From NCBI RefSeq assembly GCF_032854445.1, contig NC_088296.1, positions 7,347,966-7,411,965 of the forward strand: 64,000 nucleotides of DNA. Reading direction: 5' to 3'. Within the stretch, counting starts at the first letter, position 1; each line of letters starts with the position of its first letter. Positions 10,901 to 21,669 of the stretch are shown piece by piece. The stretch is from Liolophura sinensis. Lineage: Eukaryota; Mollusca; Polyplacophora; Chitonida; Chitonidae. Both the position numbers and the translations under genes were made by a program. A model generated the notes under the pieces. That model saw only the letters and a list, made by a program, of their open reading frames with translations. It did not search any database and was not told the origin of the DNA.

Positions 10901-11805
10901 AGGTATTGTTCTTGTTGTAGGTAATAAGTTTCAAACAAATTAGAGCGCTAAATGTGTGTATTTTAACGCATTACTCGGCCTATGTCGTACCCGTCAGTTA
11001 GTCATATATCCAGTTCTTGTCGAAGCACAACTCTTTTAAACTGGCTGAAAATGACAGAAATCAGTGTATAAATTACATTCATGTCAGAAGTATATGTTAT
11101 TTTATTCCAAGAGATTGTGTGGAGAAAGTAAAACCACGGTATGTGTACACCTCAGTCTTACAGTGTGTGTTTATGGTTTGCTGTTGTTTATACTGCTTCT
11201 GTTGTGTTTTTGCAGAGCCGACGCTGAGATTCACAGAGACAGACGACAGTGAGCTGAGAATCACTGACAGCGGCTTTGGGGTAGAGGGTAAGGACTTATC
11301 CCGGGGGAGGTGGTGGAGAACTGTGACAGACGGGCGTTACCAGACGGGCAGGTACTACTGGGAGATACACATCACCTGTTCACATGGCTGTTACTGTGAC
11401 TGTCGTGTAGGAGTGAAACAGGAGAGCTGTGATGTGAGTGAGGAGACAGACCGTGGCCGTAACTCCTGGTACATTTGGGTGGTGTACTATGGTGATGAGG
11501 TCTGGTGCTATAGTCACAGTGGTGGTGAGATCAAACCTGGCTATCTACAGTGGAGACGTTACACACGACCTCATCACCTGGGTGTGTACCTGGACTGTGA
11601 TGACCAAACACTGACAGTCCTGGACTGTGACAACAACCAGGTAATGTACACTGTCAGTGGTGTTATCGTCACAGAGCCTCTCGTGCCATCGGTTGGGTTT
11701 TATGTCGGGTCTCTGTCTGGATCTGTGTCTGTGTCTGCTCGTCTGGTAACGGGTGACTCTGCAACTCTGCCTCCTGTTCTCTATGATATGATAAGCACTT
11801 CCTGA
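4244..11805 (+). CDS. TRIM-family E3 ubiquitin ligase (RING, B-box 1, B-box 2, coiled coil, SPRY)
   Basis: The coding exons are 4265-4930, 5336-5431, 6179-6409, 6653-6675, 6934-7073 and 11216-11805, with GT/AG at each intron and matching phases. The product is 581 residues. A C3HC4 RING uses Cys14, Cys17, Cys29, His31, Cys34, Cys37, Cys67 and Cys70. B-box 1 spans about 110-150 (Cys110, Cys113, Cys125, Cys128, Cys133, Cys136, His141, His150). B-box 2 spans 180-209 (Cys180, His183, Cys191, Cys194, Cys199, Cys202, His206, His209). A Glu/Lys/Gln-rich coiled coil follows (about 223-370), then a SPRY domain (386-581). The family ligates ubiquitin through the RING and E2, dimerises by the coiled coil and selects targets with SPRY. 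The exact orthologue and substrate cannot be told; many such genes act in innate immunity. Confidence 0.93.
5336..5431 (+). CDS. TRIM exon 2 (96 nt, coiled coil)
   Basis: The acceptor TTCCATTACAG and donor GTTGGT bound a 96-nt exon in phase 0 (32 residues, including NKTSELEKVLQESKES), a heptad-like coiled-coil start. It has the same length as the second coding exon of typical vertebrate TRIM-SPRY genes. Confidence 0.9.
6179..6409 (+). CDS. TRIM exon 3 (231 nt, coiled coil)
   Basis: The acceptor TTTTTCTGTTCGGCAG and donor GTAAGT bound exactly 231 nt (77 codons, phase 0). The open frame continues upstream, but this acceptor has the best pyrimidine tract and gives the canonical length. The peptide is rich in Glu, Gln and Lys (QTQEMERMVQASKD). 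Confidence 0.88.
6653..6675 (+). CDS. TRIM exon 4 (23-nt microexon)
   Basis: GTTGACAG then a 23-nt exon then GTATGT. It encodes GSTDFTK plus two bases, and the phase joins perfectly to the next exon. Vertebrate TRIM-SPRY genes have a 23-nt exon at this place. Confidence 0.85.
6934..7073 (+). CDS. TRIM exon 5, end of coiled coil and linker
   Basis: The acceptor CATCTCACAG and donor GTAAGT bound 140 nt. It encodes the coiled-coil end (DDQLKDIRADLEKHEVSKQK) and a basic linker (VTVKERRDLVT), and ends in phase 1, as the SPRY exon needs. Confidence 0.9.
7162..7231 (-). repeat. SINE family B, 3' fragment with target-site duplication
   Basis: It shows (GAGT)n, then GCTTGGGGTCTAACGTCG and TTTTCAGTCATATGA, the 3' end of family B in reverse. 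It is flanked by TGTGCATCGA at 7152-7161 and 7232-7241. Confidence 0.85.
7258..7427 (+). repeat. Degenerate leading edge of the TRIM intron minisatellite
   Basis: Pieces such as GTAGGGTGTACACAGAAGACAC and ACTAATGTGGGACATGCATTAGG match the 42-bp subfamily found beyond the 43-bp block, so the array flanks resemble each other. Confidence 0.55.
7428..9058 (+). repeat. Minisatellite, 43-bp unit, about 37 copies
   Basis: The unit has landmarks ACTCATGTGAGGCATGCACT, AGGGTGGGCAAAACAAGATA, then GAA. Variants include a 41-bp form with AAAACAGATACAAAC. The array lies in the last TRIM intron. Copies are highly alike, with scattered substitutions. Confidence 0.95.
9130..10110 (+). repeat. Minisatellite, 42-bp unit, about 23 copies
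   Basis: The unit reads ACTAATGTGAGGTATACAGT then AGGGTGTGCCCAGAAGACAC and AG. It aligns with the neighbouring 43-bp unit across its length, so the two are subfamilies of one repeat. Because 42 is a multiple of three, the array stays open in some frames on both strands; these frames are not genes. Confidence 0.93.
10285..10475 (+). repeat. Short diverged triplication
   Basis: Three copies carry the core GTACTGTTAGGACAGAACAG followed by ATAACATATTGTA; the first (about 10291) is diverged, and the second and third are about 81 bases apart. Confidence 0.65.
11216..11805 (+). CDS. TRIM last coding exon, SPRY domain
   Basis: The acceptor TGTTTTTGCAG precedes 590 nt ending in TGA. Phase 1 entry gives Lys-Pro-Thr-Leu-Arg-Phe. 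SPRY landmarks are GRYYWEIHI (residues near 430) and LGVYLDCDDQTLTVLDCD. The domain has many Cys in its first half (CSHGCYCDC). The first residues SELRITDSG are the PRY-like N-terminus. Confidence 0.92.
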
Positions 11806-12291
11806 CCATCGGGTAATTATTCATTACATCTTTTCCGTCATATTATAGTTTGTTGAAATAGACTTTGATTAAGTTTTTTTTTAAACAAACTGACCATTTT
11901 GCGTATAGATGTTTTAGTTAATTCAGCAGTGTGGCTAATTCAGTATGTTTAGCTTCTTCTGCAAAGTGGTCAGTGATCTGTCACAAGCTTACAACTTGGT
12001 GTAGTTATACACAGTCTGTCTGACTTGTCCTGAACATCAATGTCAGTTTTCTTCCAGACAAAATACATGTAGATAATGACTGGGTAGTTTATTTTTAGTA
12101 ATGGTGACTTGTAAATCAGCATAATCAGGAGTGTCACTGAGCAAAACAGGTCACAGTTTATACATGACAATACATATAGTCAACATGGTACATGTAGTAA
12201 TTCTTGTTGCGTTATGTAACTTTAGTTTCGAAGAAAAAAAAAAGATATTTCCCTTACAGTTTTAGGTTAGATGCGGGCATTGATTTTCTGC

Positions 12292-12297
12292 AATAAA
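12292..12297 (+). terminator. Candidate TRIM polyadenylation signal
   Basis: AATAAA downstream of the TRIM stop, with T-rich sequence further on. No transcript data support it. Confidence 0.3.
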
Positions 12298-12962
12298 TCT
12301 GTAGCAAATCTTCAACTTTTACAATATACATATAACCTAAACTTTCGCGTGGTGCCTTACCATACCTCCACATGTAGCTTGACCTTTTGTCTACAACATT
12401 CTCAGCTACCATTTTTTTTTAGCTGTGGTAGTGAAGTCATAACATTTCTTACCCAAGTAACCTCTGAGATGTGGGTAATGGTTGTAATGGTTGGGGATAA
12501 CCCAGGGCCTAATCTGTCCTCAGAAGGGCAGTGGGTGGAATCACCGGTGAAGGGCACCTCATTGTTGAATATTTTGATATATCTGCCATCCCTAATGACA
12601 TGTGCACCTGATCATCACATTGTATCATAGCTACCCCAGATCATCATTAAAAAGTTGTTTGTTGAAGGTAACAAACCCTGTTTTTGGAAGTCGGGTTGGT
12701 CGTCATATTATTTTTTTTTTTGAAAGTAAATTGAAAGTAACCCGGCCCACATAATCTGAATGATAATTGAATTATCGCGGGTCACCTGCTTCAGGGCATA
12801 CGTTTCCGATTTTAAATTCTCTTTAAAAACTTTGTTGTTTTCATAACCAAGTTCTTTCACACTGATCTCAAATATCCCTTATTGATTCTGGACCCAACAT
12901 TAAATTTGAGTAAATTTACAAACTTTAAACCTAAACAACTGAAGTTGAAAGGTATATATTGC

Positions 12963-13040
12963 TTTCGCCACTGTGGCGAAGGGACGTTCCCTCGAAAGGG
13001 CACTTCGAGGGAACGGCAGCGTCCGGTAATGGGACGCTGA
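12963..13040. other. Cluster of three small inverted repeats
   Basis: TTCGCCAC/GTGGCGAA, then GTTCCCTCGAA (12986-12996)/TTCGAGGGAAC (13004-13014), then GCGTCC/GGACGC (about 13019-13038) stand one after the other. They could fold as three stem-loops. Origin unknown. Confidence 0.6.
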
Positions 13041-14420
13041 GAAGGGCTGGATTAGGGCCCTGTAACCCATGGTAAATACCCTAAAAAGTAGTCCAGTTAA
13101 GATAAGACACTCACAACCTGACCCAGGGCCTCCGTTGGCACTCGTCATTGTCGCAAATTTAGAACAGTATTTTGAAATGGCGATAAAATTTTAAAAAATG
13201 TGAGTGCCTTTAGTGACAAATTAATTTACTTAAGAAAAGATTCAAACGTTTTAGAAAATCTAACAAGAAAGTTTTCTGGGGCTGTTGGCAAATTTTCGCA
13301 ATTTTTCCAATGAAAAAATCCACTTAGACCAAGTTGCATTTTAAACGGCCTGATGTTGGCAAAGTGAGGAAGGATGATAAGCATTTATATTATAAATTAT
13401 AAATATTTCCTTTCCACGAGCTATGATGTTAGATGATATGCATTACTACACATTGTATTCTCTGCCGAGGTAGATCCATATCCTGTAAGTATTACACCGT
13501 GTGTGATCAATATATGTGATGACACTGTGATAATTTCGCCCAGTGCAAATCATATGTTTTAGATGTATTGCTAGTATATGCTTTTCTCAATACATGTATA
13601 TACATTGATTACATGCATGCTGTGTGTCAGTTGTTTAAGAACTTTGTTTAGAATATAGATCGTGTTTGGTTTGGATGTGCTTAGTCCGGTGAACTGATAG
13701 GTGTATCGTTGTTACACCGTTTTTCTTTTTCAAATTTTAATGTAAACAATACTGTCCATAGTTTTTCTTTAAAAAACCTGATCAGTTGTTGTTGTACATG
13801 TACTGAGCGCTAATTCTCTTTTATTGCATACATGTATGGATAACTACAAGATGAGCTGTCTCCTTATTATGTTTACTGAACTTCATTCAGATCTGTGGAC
13901 CTACACGTGCTTAAGTTAAAGTAAATTGACATGTATGATATACACCCTGACATATCTGCTTGTAACACACTCACAGCCAGCTTGTAATGGCACGTATCAC
14001 CATGTGTGCTCTACAGAATTGGTAGATAGTTCCATTTTAAGTTTTACGTCAAAGACCACCGTTCGTCTCCAAGTTGATGTCCAGCTCATGTATCCAAGCG
14101 CTTAATATGTTGCCATGTGTGACTTTGTTTTGCTTCAAAATCCCCGTACATGTATGTTAAAACACACAACTTCGCAAATGTGTGAGTCTGGCTTTGGGTA
14201 ATTCTATATCAGTGACATCTAAGTGGCATTTTGTTTACCTAATTCTGCTTAAGCCATGGTGTGAGGGGGCGTGTGACTTGCTACTGTTTATATATTTACA
14301 TAAAGAGTTAGAATAAAACCCTGACTGAGGTAAATGGACAAGAGGCGGTATTTCATCGGTTACGTGCGGCCATTTGCCAGCAATCACACTGTTGTCTCTG
14401 CTCTGGTTTAACTCTCTATG

Positions 14421-14485
14421 AATGAATGATAATGGCTTAACGCCACATCGGCAATATTTCAGCCATATTGTGGCGATTTACTGTC
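14421..14485. repeat. Possible fragment of a third SINE family
   Basis: AACGCCACATCGGCAATATT then TCAGCCATATTGTGGCG resembles the 3' region of a common molluscan SINE as I remember it. There is only one copy here, so the call is weak. Confidence 0.3.
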
Positions 14486-14619
14486 TATGCTGTCCGTCTT
14501 TAGTTATATTGTACCTGATTTACGTGGTCATCAATAGTACTGTAGCTATGAGAGCGTGTAGTCAAGATTATGAGGTCATCTATTAGCGCATGGCGCTATT
14601 GCATCTGCTTGGTGTTTTT

Positions 14620-16018
14620 AGGGATCCCGTTCTCCCGAACGGGATCCCTATTGTATTCGTTCTGTTTTTTCTTATTAGGGATCCCGTTCTCCCGAACGGG
14701 ATCCCTATTGTAATCGTTCTGTTTTTTCTTATTATTATTATTATTATTATTTTTTTTTCACCGACATTGTTCGCATGGAAACTTTTTTACCGTTTAACAT
14801 ACAGATCTGAAATTTTGCACACATATTCTGGCGGTCAATACCTCGGGACAAATTCTCCACTTTTTTGCCATGTCACGTGGTTCAGACGCCATATTGGATT
14901 TTGTGTAAAATCTTTAAAAATCTTCTTCTCCAGAACCACTGAACCGATCGGTTTCAAATTTGACATGCTGCTAGTAAGTTACGAGTTCTTTAAAGTTTGC
15001 GAAAATGGTTTACTTCCGGTCAAAATTCTGGAAGTTCGCCATTGGTCGAATTTATGACGTCACCAAAAGGTCTCAAAGTTCAAATGTTCTGAACGCATTC
15101 TGGTGTATCTTGAGCTGCTGATTCTGAATCTGCTTGTATTTTTTGCATATCTGTGTAACTTTTTGAGATATTAGCAAAAAACTCAAAAAAGTGACGTAAC
15201 TTCAATGACCTGTAACTCGAGATCTGTGGGAGCTAGAAATGTGCAACCTGCACGAAATTGTAGAACAAGACATGCTCTTTCAAGCATTCGTCAACAGATT
15301 TGAGCTCCGATAAATAGTTTTTTCGCTACAAGCGTTTAAATGACAACACCGTTTTTTGTTTAGAAAAAGGTGCTAATCCTATTGCTTTAACATGGAGTTA
15401 GATGGGGACAAAACTGGGTTTGTAGTATTTGACCTGATGCTTTCGGCTACACTGTCCGTGATCTCCCGAAACGGTTGTAGGATGACATTGATTCCAGTTC
15501 CCATCTAACTCCAGTACTCTATTAGATGGTGTAGAGATCTAACTACAACAGCAAACGACGTGGACCTGTAAAGGTTAGCTTTGTTTTGCGCAGGCCTCGT
15601 GCTCTTTACTATACATTAAACAGGCCAGGGTGATTGACAGATATGGACATGTGCCGCGGTCCAAGTGTTGACTTTCTAACGATTGTCGAGCTTTCAGTGG
15701 AGCTGTGAGTCTGTACAAACTTCCTGTTACACTGGTCGTGTTTTAGCGTAATTTCTTACAAATAGCGGGCTATGTCTGCCAAAGATCGACCGTTTTTCAC
15801 TGGGCATAGCGTAGCATCATCAAGGTCGCTGATATATTCGAGGGAATGCAAATGACCGGCCGACTGCCTCAGTGACAAACGGTGTAAGGTCGCATGGAAA
15901 CTTTGAAAGCGGTGTATGTGGAACATGTGTCCTTCGAACACAGATCATGAAGGGGAAAACGTCATCGATCCGATCCGGGATCCCGGCCTAGGATCTGCTG
16001 TTCGCAGATCCATTCTAG
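14620..16018 (+). mobile_element. Helitron-like copy 1, with two hairpin modules
   Basis: It begins with two copies (57-bp period) of a module holding the palindrome GGGATCCCGTTC-TCCC-GAACGGGATCCC and a T-rich tail, then (TTA)n and the body. It has an internal inverted repeat near 15390 and 15495 and ends in CTAG at 16015-16018. Confidence 0.65.
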
Positions 16019-17462
16019 TTATTAGGGATCCCGTTCTCCCGAACGGGATCCCTATTGTAATCGTTCTGTTTTTTCTTATTATTAGGGATCCCGTTCTCCC
16101 GAACGGGATCCCTATTGTTTTCGTTCTGTTTTTTCTTATTATTATTATTATTATTATTATTATTTTTTTTTCACCGACTTTGTGAGCAGCAGAACTCAAA
16201 CACCGTTCAACATAGAGGTCTCAAATTTTGTACACACAATCTGGCGGTGATTTTCCAGGGGTATATTTTTTGTTTTTTTCTTAAGTCACGTTGTTCGGCC
16301 GCCATATTGGATTTTGTGTAAAATCTTTAAAAATCTTCTTCTCCAGAACCACTGAACCGATCGGTTTCAAATTTGACATGCAGCTAGTAGGTCACGAGTT
16401 CTTTAAAGTTTGCGAAAATGGTTTACTTCCGGTCAAAATTCTGGAAGCTCGCTATTGGTCGAATTTGTGACGTCACAAAAAGTTCTCAAAGTTCAAATGT
16501 TCTGAACGTATTCTGATGTATCTTGAGCTGCTGATTCTGAATCTGCTTGTATTTTTTTTGTATCTGCAAACCTTTTTGAGATATAAGCAAAAAACTCATA
16601 AAAGTGACGTAACTTCAATGACCTGTAACTCGAGAACTATGGCAGCTAGAAATGTGCAACCTGCACGAAATTGTAGCCCAAGACATGCTCTTTCGAGCAT
16701 TCGTCAATGGATTTGAGCTCCGATCAATAGTTTTCTCGCTACAAGCGTTTAAATGACAACACCGTTTTTTGTTTAGAAAAGATTGGAATCCTATTGATTT
16801 AACATGGAGTTAGATGGGGACTGGACTGGGTTTATAGTATTTGACCTGATGCTTTCGGCTACACTGTCCGTGATCTCCCGAAACGGTTGTACGATGACAT
16901 TGATTCCATTTCACATCTAACTCCAGTATTCTATTAGATGGCGTAGAGATCTAACTACAACAGCAAACGACGTGGACCTGTAAAAGTTAGCTTTGTTTTG
17001 CGTAGACCTTGTCCTCTTTACTATACGTTAAACAGACCAGGGAGATTGACAGATATGGATATGTGCCCTGGTCCAAGTGCTGACTTTCTAACGATGGCCG
17101 AGCTATCAGTGGAGCAGTGAGTCCGTGCATGGCAGGTCGTGGATTGAGATGTCAATGTACAAACTTGCTGTTACACTGGTCGTGTTTTTGCATTATTTCT
17201 TACAATTAGCGGGCTAAATCTACCAAGAAACGGCCGTTTTTCACCGGGCATAGCGTGGCATCATTAGGGTCGCCGATCTATTCGAGGGAATACAAATGAC
17301 CGGCCGACTGCCTCAGTGACAAACGGTGTAAGGTCGCATGGAAACTTTGAAAGCCGTGTATGTGGAACATGTGTCCTTCGAACACAGAACATGAAGGGGA
17401 AAACGTCATCGATCCGATCCGGGATCCCGGCCTAGGATCTGCTATTCGCAGATCCATTCTAG
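16019..17462 (+). mobile_element. Helitron-like copy 2, with two hairpin modules
   Basis: Palindromic modules start at 16024 and 16084; the body follows (TTA)n. CTAG stands at 17459-17462. The body is close to copy 1 with scattered differences. Confidence 0.65.
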
Positions 17463-18614
17463 TTATTATTATTAGGGATCCCGTTCTTCCCGAACGGGAT
17501 CCCTATTGTTATTGTTCTGTTTTTTCTTATTATTATTATTATTATTATTATTATTTTTTTTTTTCGATTTTGTTAGCAGCAGAACTCAAACACCGTTCAA
17601 CACAGAAGTTCAAAATTTTGCACACATAATCTTGCGGAAATTTTCTAGGGGTATATTTTTTTTTTTTCGGCTATGTCACGTGGTTCGGCCGCCATATTGG
17701 ATTTTGTGAAAAATCTTTAAAAATCTTCTTCTCCAGAACCACTGAACCGATCGTTTTTAAATTCGACATGCGGCTAGTAGGTCACGAGTTCTTTAAAGTT
17801 TGCGAAAATGGTTCACTTCCGGTCAAAACTCTGGAAGCTCGCCATTGGTCGAATTTGTGACGTCACAAAAAGTTCTCAAGGTTCAAATGTTCTGAACGTA
17901 TTCTGATGTATCTTGAGCTGCTGATTTCGAATCTGCCTGTACTTTTTACATATCTGTATAACTTTTTGAGATATTAGCAAAAAACTCAAAAAAGTTACGT
18001 AAGTTCAATGACATGTAACTCGAGAACTATGACAGCTAGAAATGTGCAACCTGCATGAAACTGTAGTTCAAGACACGCTCTTTCGATCATTCGTCAACAG
18101 ATTTGAGCTCCGATTAACAGTTTTCTTGCTAGAGGCGTTTAAATAACAACACCGTTTTTGTTTAGAAAAAGATGGGAATCCTATTGATTTAACATGGAGT
18201 TAGATGGGGACTGGACTGGGTTTGAAGTATTTGACCTGATGCTTTCGGCTACACTGTCCGTGATCTCCCAAAACGGTTGTAGGATGACATTGATTCCAGT
18301 TCAAACTTGTACAAACTTGCTGTTACACTGGTCGTGTTTTTGTGTTATTTCTTACAAATAGCGTTCTAAGTCTGGCAAGAAACGACAGTTTTTCACTGGG
18401 CATAGCGTAGCATCATTAAGGTCGCTGATCTATTCGAGGGATTGCAAATGACCGGCCGACTGACTAAGTGATAAACGGTGTAAGGTCGCATGGAAACATT
18501 GAAAGCCGTGTATGTGAAACATGTGTCCTTCGAACACAGAACATGAAGGGGAAAACGTCATCGATCAGATCCGGGATCCCGGCCTAGGATCTGCTGTTCG
18601 CAGATCCATTCTAG
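17463..18614 (+). mobile_element. Helitron-like copy 3, one hairpin module, internal deletion
   Basis: One palindromic module begins at 17474 with a one-base insertion in its loop. About 280 bases after the right arm region (near 18302) are missing compared with copy 2. CTAG stands at 18611-18614. Confidence 0.65.
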
Positions 18615-18794
18615 TTATTATTATTATTATTATTTTTTTTTCACCGACTTTGTTAGCAAGGAAACTTTTTTACTGTTCAACATAGAGGTCTGAAATTTTG
18701 CACACATATTCTGGCGGAGATTTTCCAGGGATAAATTCTCCATTTTTTTTTCATGTCACGTGGTTCGGCCGCCATATTGGATTTTGTGTAAAAT

Positions 18795-18825
<31 letters not shown>

Positions 18826-19932
18826 ACCGATCGTTTTCAAATTTGACATGCAGCTAGTAAGTCACGAGTTCTTTAAAGTTTGCGAAAATGGTGCACTTCC
18901 GGTCAAAATTCTGGAAGCTCGCCATTGGTCGAATTTGTGACGTCACAAAAAGTTCTCAAAGTTCAATTGTTCTGAACGTATTCTGATGTATCTTGAGCTG
19001 CTGATTCTGAATCTTGTTGTATTTTTTGCATATCTGTATAACTTTTTGAGATATGAGCAAAAAACTCAAAAAAGTTACGTAATTTCAATGACCTGTAACT
19101 CGAGAACTATGGCAGCTATAAATGTGCAACCTGCACGAAATTGTAGAACAAGACATGCTCTTTCGATCATTCGTCAACGGATTTGAGCTCCGATCAAAAG
19201 TTTTCTCGCTAGAAGCGTTTAAAAAACAACACCGTTTTTGTTTAGAAAAAGATGGGAATCCTATTGCTTTAACATGGAGTTAGATGGGGAATGGACTGGA
19301 TTTGCAGTATTTGACCTGATGCTTTCGGCTACACTGTCCGTGATCTCCCGAAACCGTTGTAGGATGACATTCAGCTATACAGTACTATATTAGATGGCGT
19401 AGAGATCTAACTACAACAGTAAACGGCATGCAACTGTGAAAGTTAGCTTTGTTTTGCGTAGACCTCGTCCTCTTTACTATACGTTAAACAGACCAGGGTG
19501 ATTGACAGATATGGACATGTGCCCTGGTATAACTGCTGACTTTCTAACGATGGCCGAGCTATCAGTGGAGCTGTGAGTCTGTGCATGGCAGGTCGTAGAT
19601 TGAGATGTGAATCTTCAAACTTGCTGTTACACTGGTCGTGTTTTTGCCTTATTTCTTACAATTAGCGGGCTAAGTCTGCCAAGAAACGACCGTTTTTCAC
19701 TAGGCATAGCGTAGCATCATCAAGGTCTCCGATCTATTCGAGGGAATGCAAATGACTGGCCGACTGCCTCAGTGACAAACGGTGTAAGGTCGCATGGAAA
19801 CTTTGAAAGCCGTGTATGTGGCGCATGTATCCTTCGAACTCGAACTTCGAACTTCGAAACATGAAGGAGAAAACGTCACCGATCCGATCCGGGATCCCGG
19901 CCTAGGATCTGCTATTCGCAGATCCATTCTAG
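18615..19932 (+). mobile_element. Helitron-like copy 4
   Basis: There is no palindromic module; the preceding CTAG is followed directly by (TTA)n and the body. The right arm of the internal inverted repeat is damaged near 19370. CTAG stands at 19929-19932. Confidence 0.65.
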
Positions 19933-20349
19933 TTATTATTATTATTATTTTTTTTTTTTCACCGACTTTGTGAGCAGCAGAACTTTAACACCGTTCAACA
20001 TAGAGGTCTCAAATTTTGCATACAAATTCTGGCGGAAATTTTCCAGGGGTAAATTTTTTGTTTTTTTCTTATGTCACGTGGTTCGGCCGCCATATTGGAT
20101 TTTGTTTAAAATCTTTAAAAATCTTCTTCTCCAGAACCACTGAACCGATCGTTTTCAAATTTGACATGCAGCTAGTAAGTCACGAGTTCTTTAAAGTTTG
20201 CGAAAATGGTTTACTTACGGTCAAAACTCTGGAAGCTCGCCATTGGTCGAATTTATGACGTCACAAAAAGTTCTCAAAGTTCAATTGTTCTTAACGCATT
20301 CTGATGTATCTTGAGCTGCTGATTCTGAATCTGCTTGTATTTTTTGTAT
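19933..20349 (+). mobile_element. Helitron-like copy 5, 3'-truncated
   Basis: Only the first 400 or so bases are present. The body stops in TTTTTGTATAT, where the (TTA)n of the next copy begins, so it was cut by unequal exchange or by insertion of the next copy. Confidence 0.65.
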
Positions 20350-20531
20350 ATTTATTATTATTATTATTATTTTTTTTTCACCGACTTTGTTCGCATGGAA
20401 ACTTTTTTACCGTTCAACATACAGGTCTGAAATTTTGCACACATAATCTGGCGGTGAATATCTCGGGACAAATTCTCCACTTTTTTGCTATGTCACGTGG
20501 TTCGGCCGCCATATTGGATTTTGTGTAAAAT

Positions 20532-20562
<31 letters not shown>

Positions 20563-21669
20563 ACCGATCGGTTTCAAATTTGACATGCAGCTAGTACGTC
20601 ACGAGTTCTTCAAAGTTTGCGAAAATGGTTCACTTCCGGTCAAAATTCTGGAAGCTCGCTATTGGTCGAATTTGTGACGTCACAAAAAGTTCTCAAAGTT
20701 CAAATGTTCTGAACGTATTCTGATGTATCTTGAGCTGGTGATTCTGAATCTGCTTGTATTTTTTGTATATCTGTAGAACTTTTTGAGATATCAGCAAAAA
20801 ACTCAAAAAAATGACGTAATTTCAATGACCTGTAACTCGAAAACTATGACAGCTAGAAATGTGCAACCTGCACGAAATTGTAGCCCAAGACATGCTCTTT
20901 CGAGCATTCGTCAACAGATTTGAGCTCCGATCAATAGTTTTTTCGCTACAAGCGTTTAAATGACAACACCGTTTTTTGTTTAGAAAAAGACGGGAATCCC
21001 ATTGATTTAACATGGAGTTAGATGGGGACTGGACTGGGATTGTAGTATTTAACCTGATGTTTCGGCCACACTGTCCGTGATCTCCCGAAACGGTTGTGGG
21101 ATGACATTGATTCCAGTTCCCATCTATCTCCAGTACTCTATTAGATGGCGTAGAGATCTAACTTCAACAGCAAACGACGTGGACCTGTAAAAGTTAGCTT
21201 TGTTTTGCGCAGACCTCGTCCTCTTTACTATACGTTAAACAGACCAGGGTGATTGACAGATATGGACATGTGCCCTGGTATAACTGCTGACTTTCTAACG
21301 GTGGCCGAGCTATCAGTGGAGCTGTGAGTCTGTGCATGGCAGGTCGTAGATTGAGATGTGAATGTACAAACTTGCTGTTACACTGGTCGTGTTTTTGCCT
21401 TATTTCTTACAAATAGCGGGCTAAGTCTGCCAAGGGACGACTGTTTTTCAATGGGCATAGCGTAGAATCATCAAGGTCGCTGATCTATTCGAGGGAATGC
21501 ATATGACCGGCCGACTGCCTCAGTGACAAACGGTGTAAGGTCGCATGGAAACTTTGAAAGCCGTGTATATGGAACATGTGTCCTTCGAACACAGAACATG
21601 AAGGGGAAAACGTCATCGATCAGATCCGGGATCCCGGCCTAGGATCTGCTATTCGCAGATCCATTCTAG
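20350..21669 (+). mobile_element. Helitron-like copy 6
   Basis: A full-length body following the break in copy 5, without palindromic module; CTAG at 21666-21669. Confidence 0.65.

Larger units (their letters stand above)
11806..14420 (+). other. TRIM 3' UTR and intergenic DNA
   Basis: A possible polyadenylation signal AATAAA stands at 12292-12297, about 490 bases after the stop. No further coding sequence is recognised up to the Helitron-like array, apart from a hairpin cluster at 12963-13040. Confidence 0.4.
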
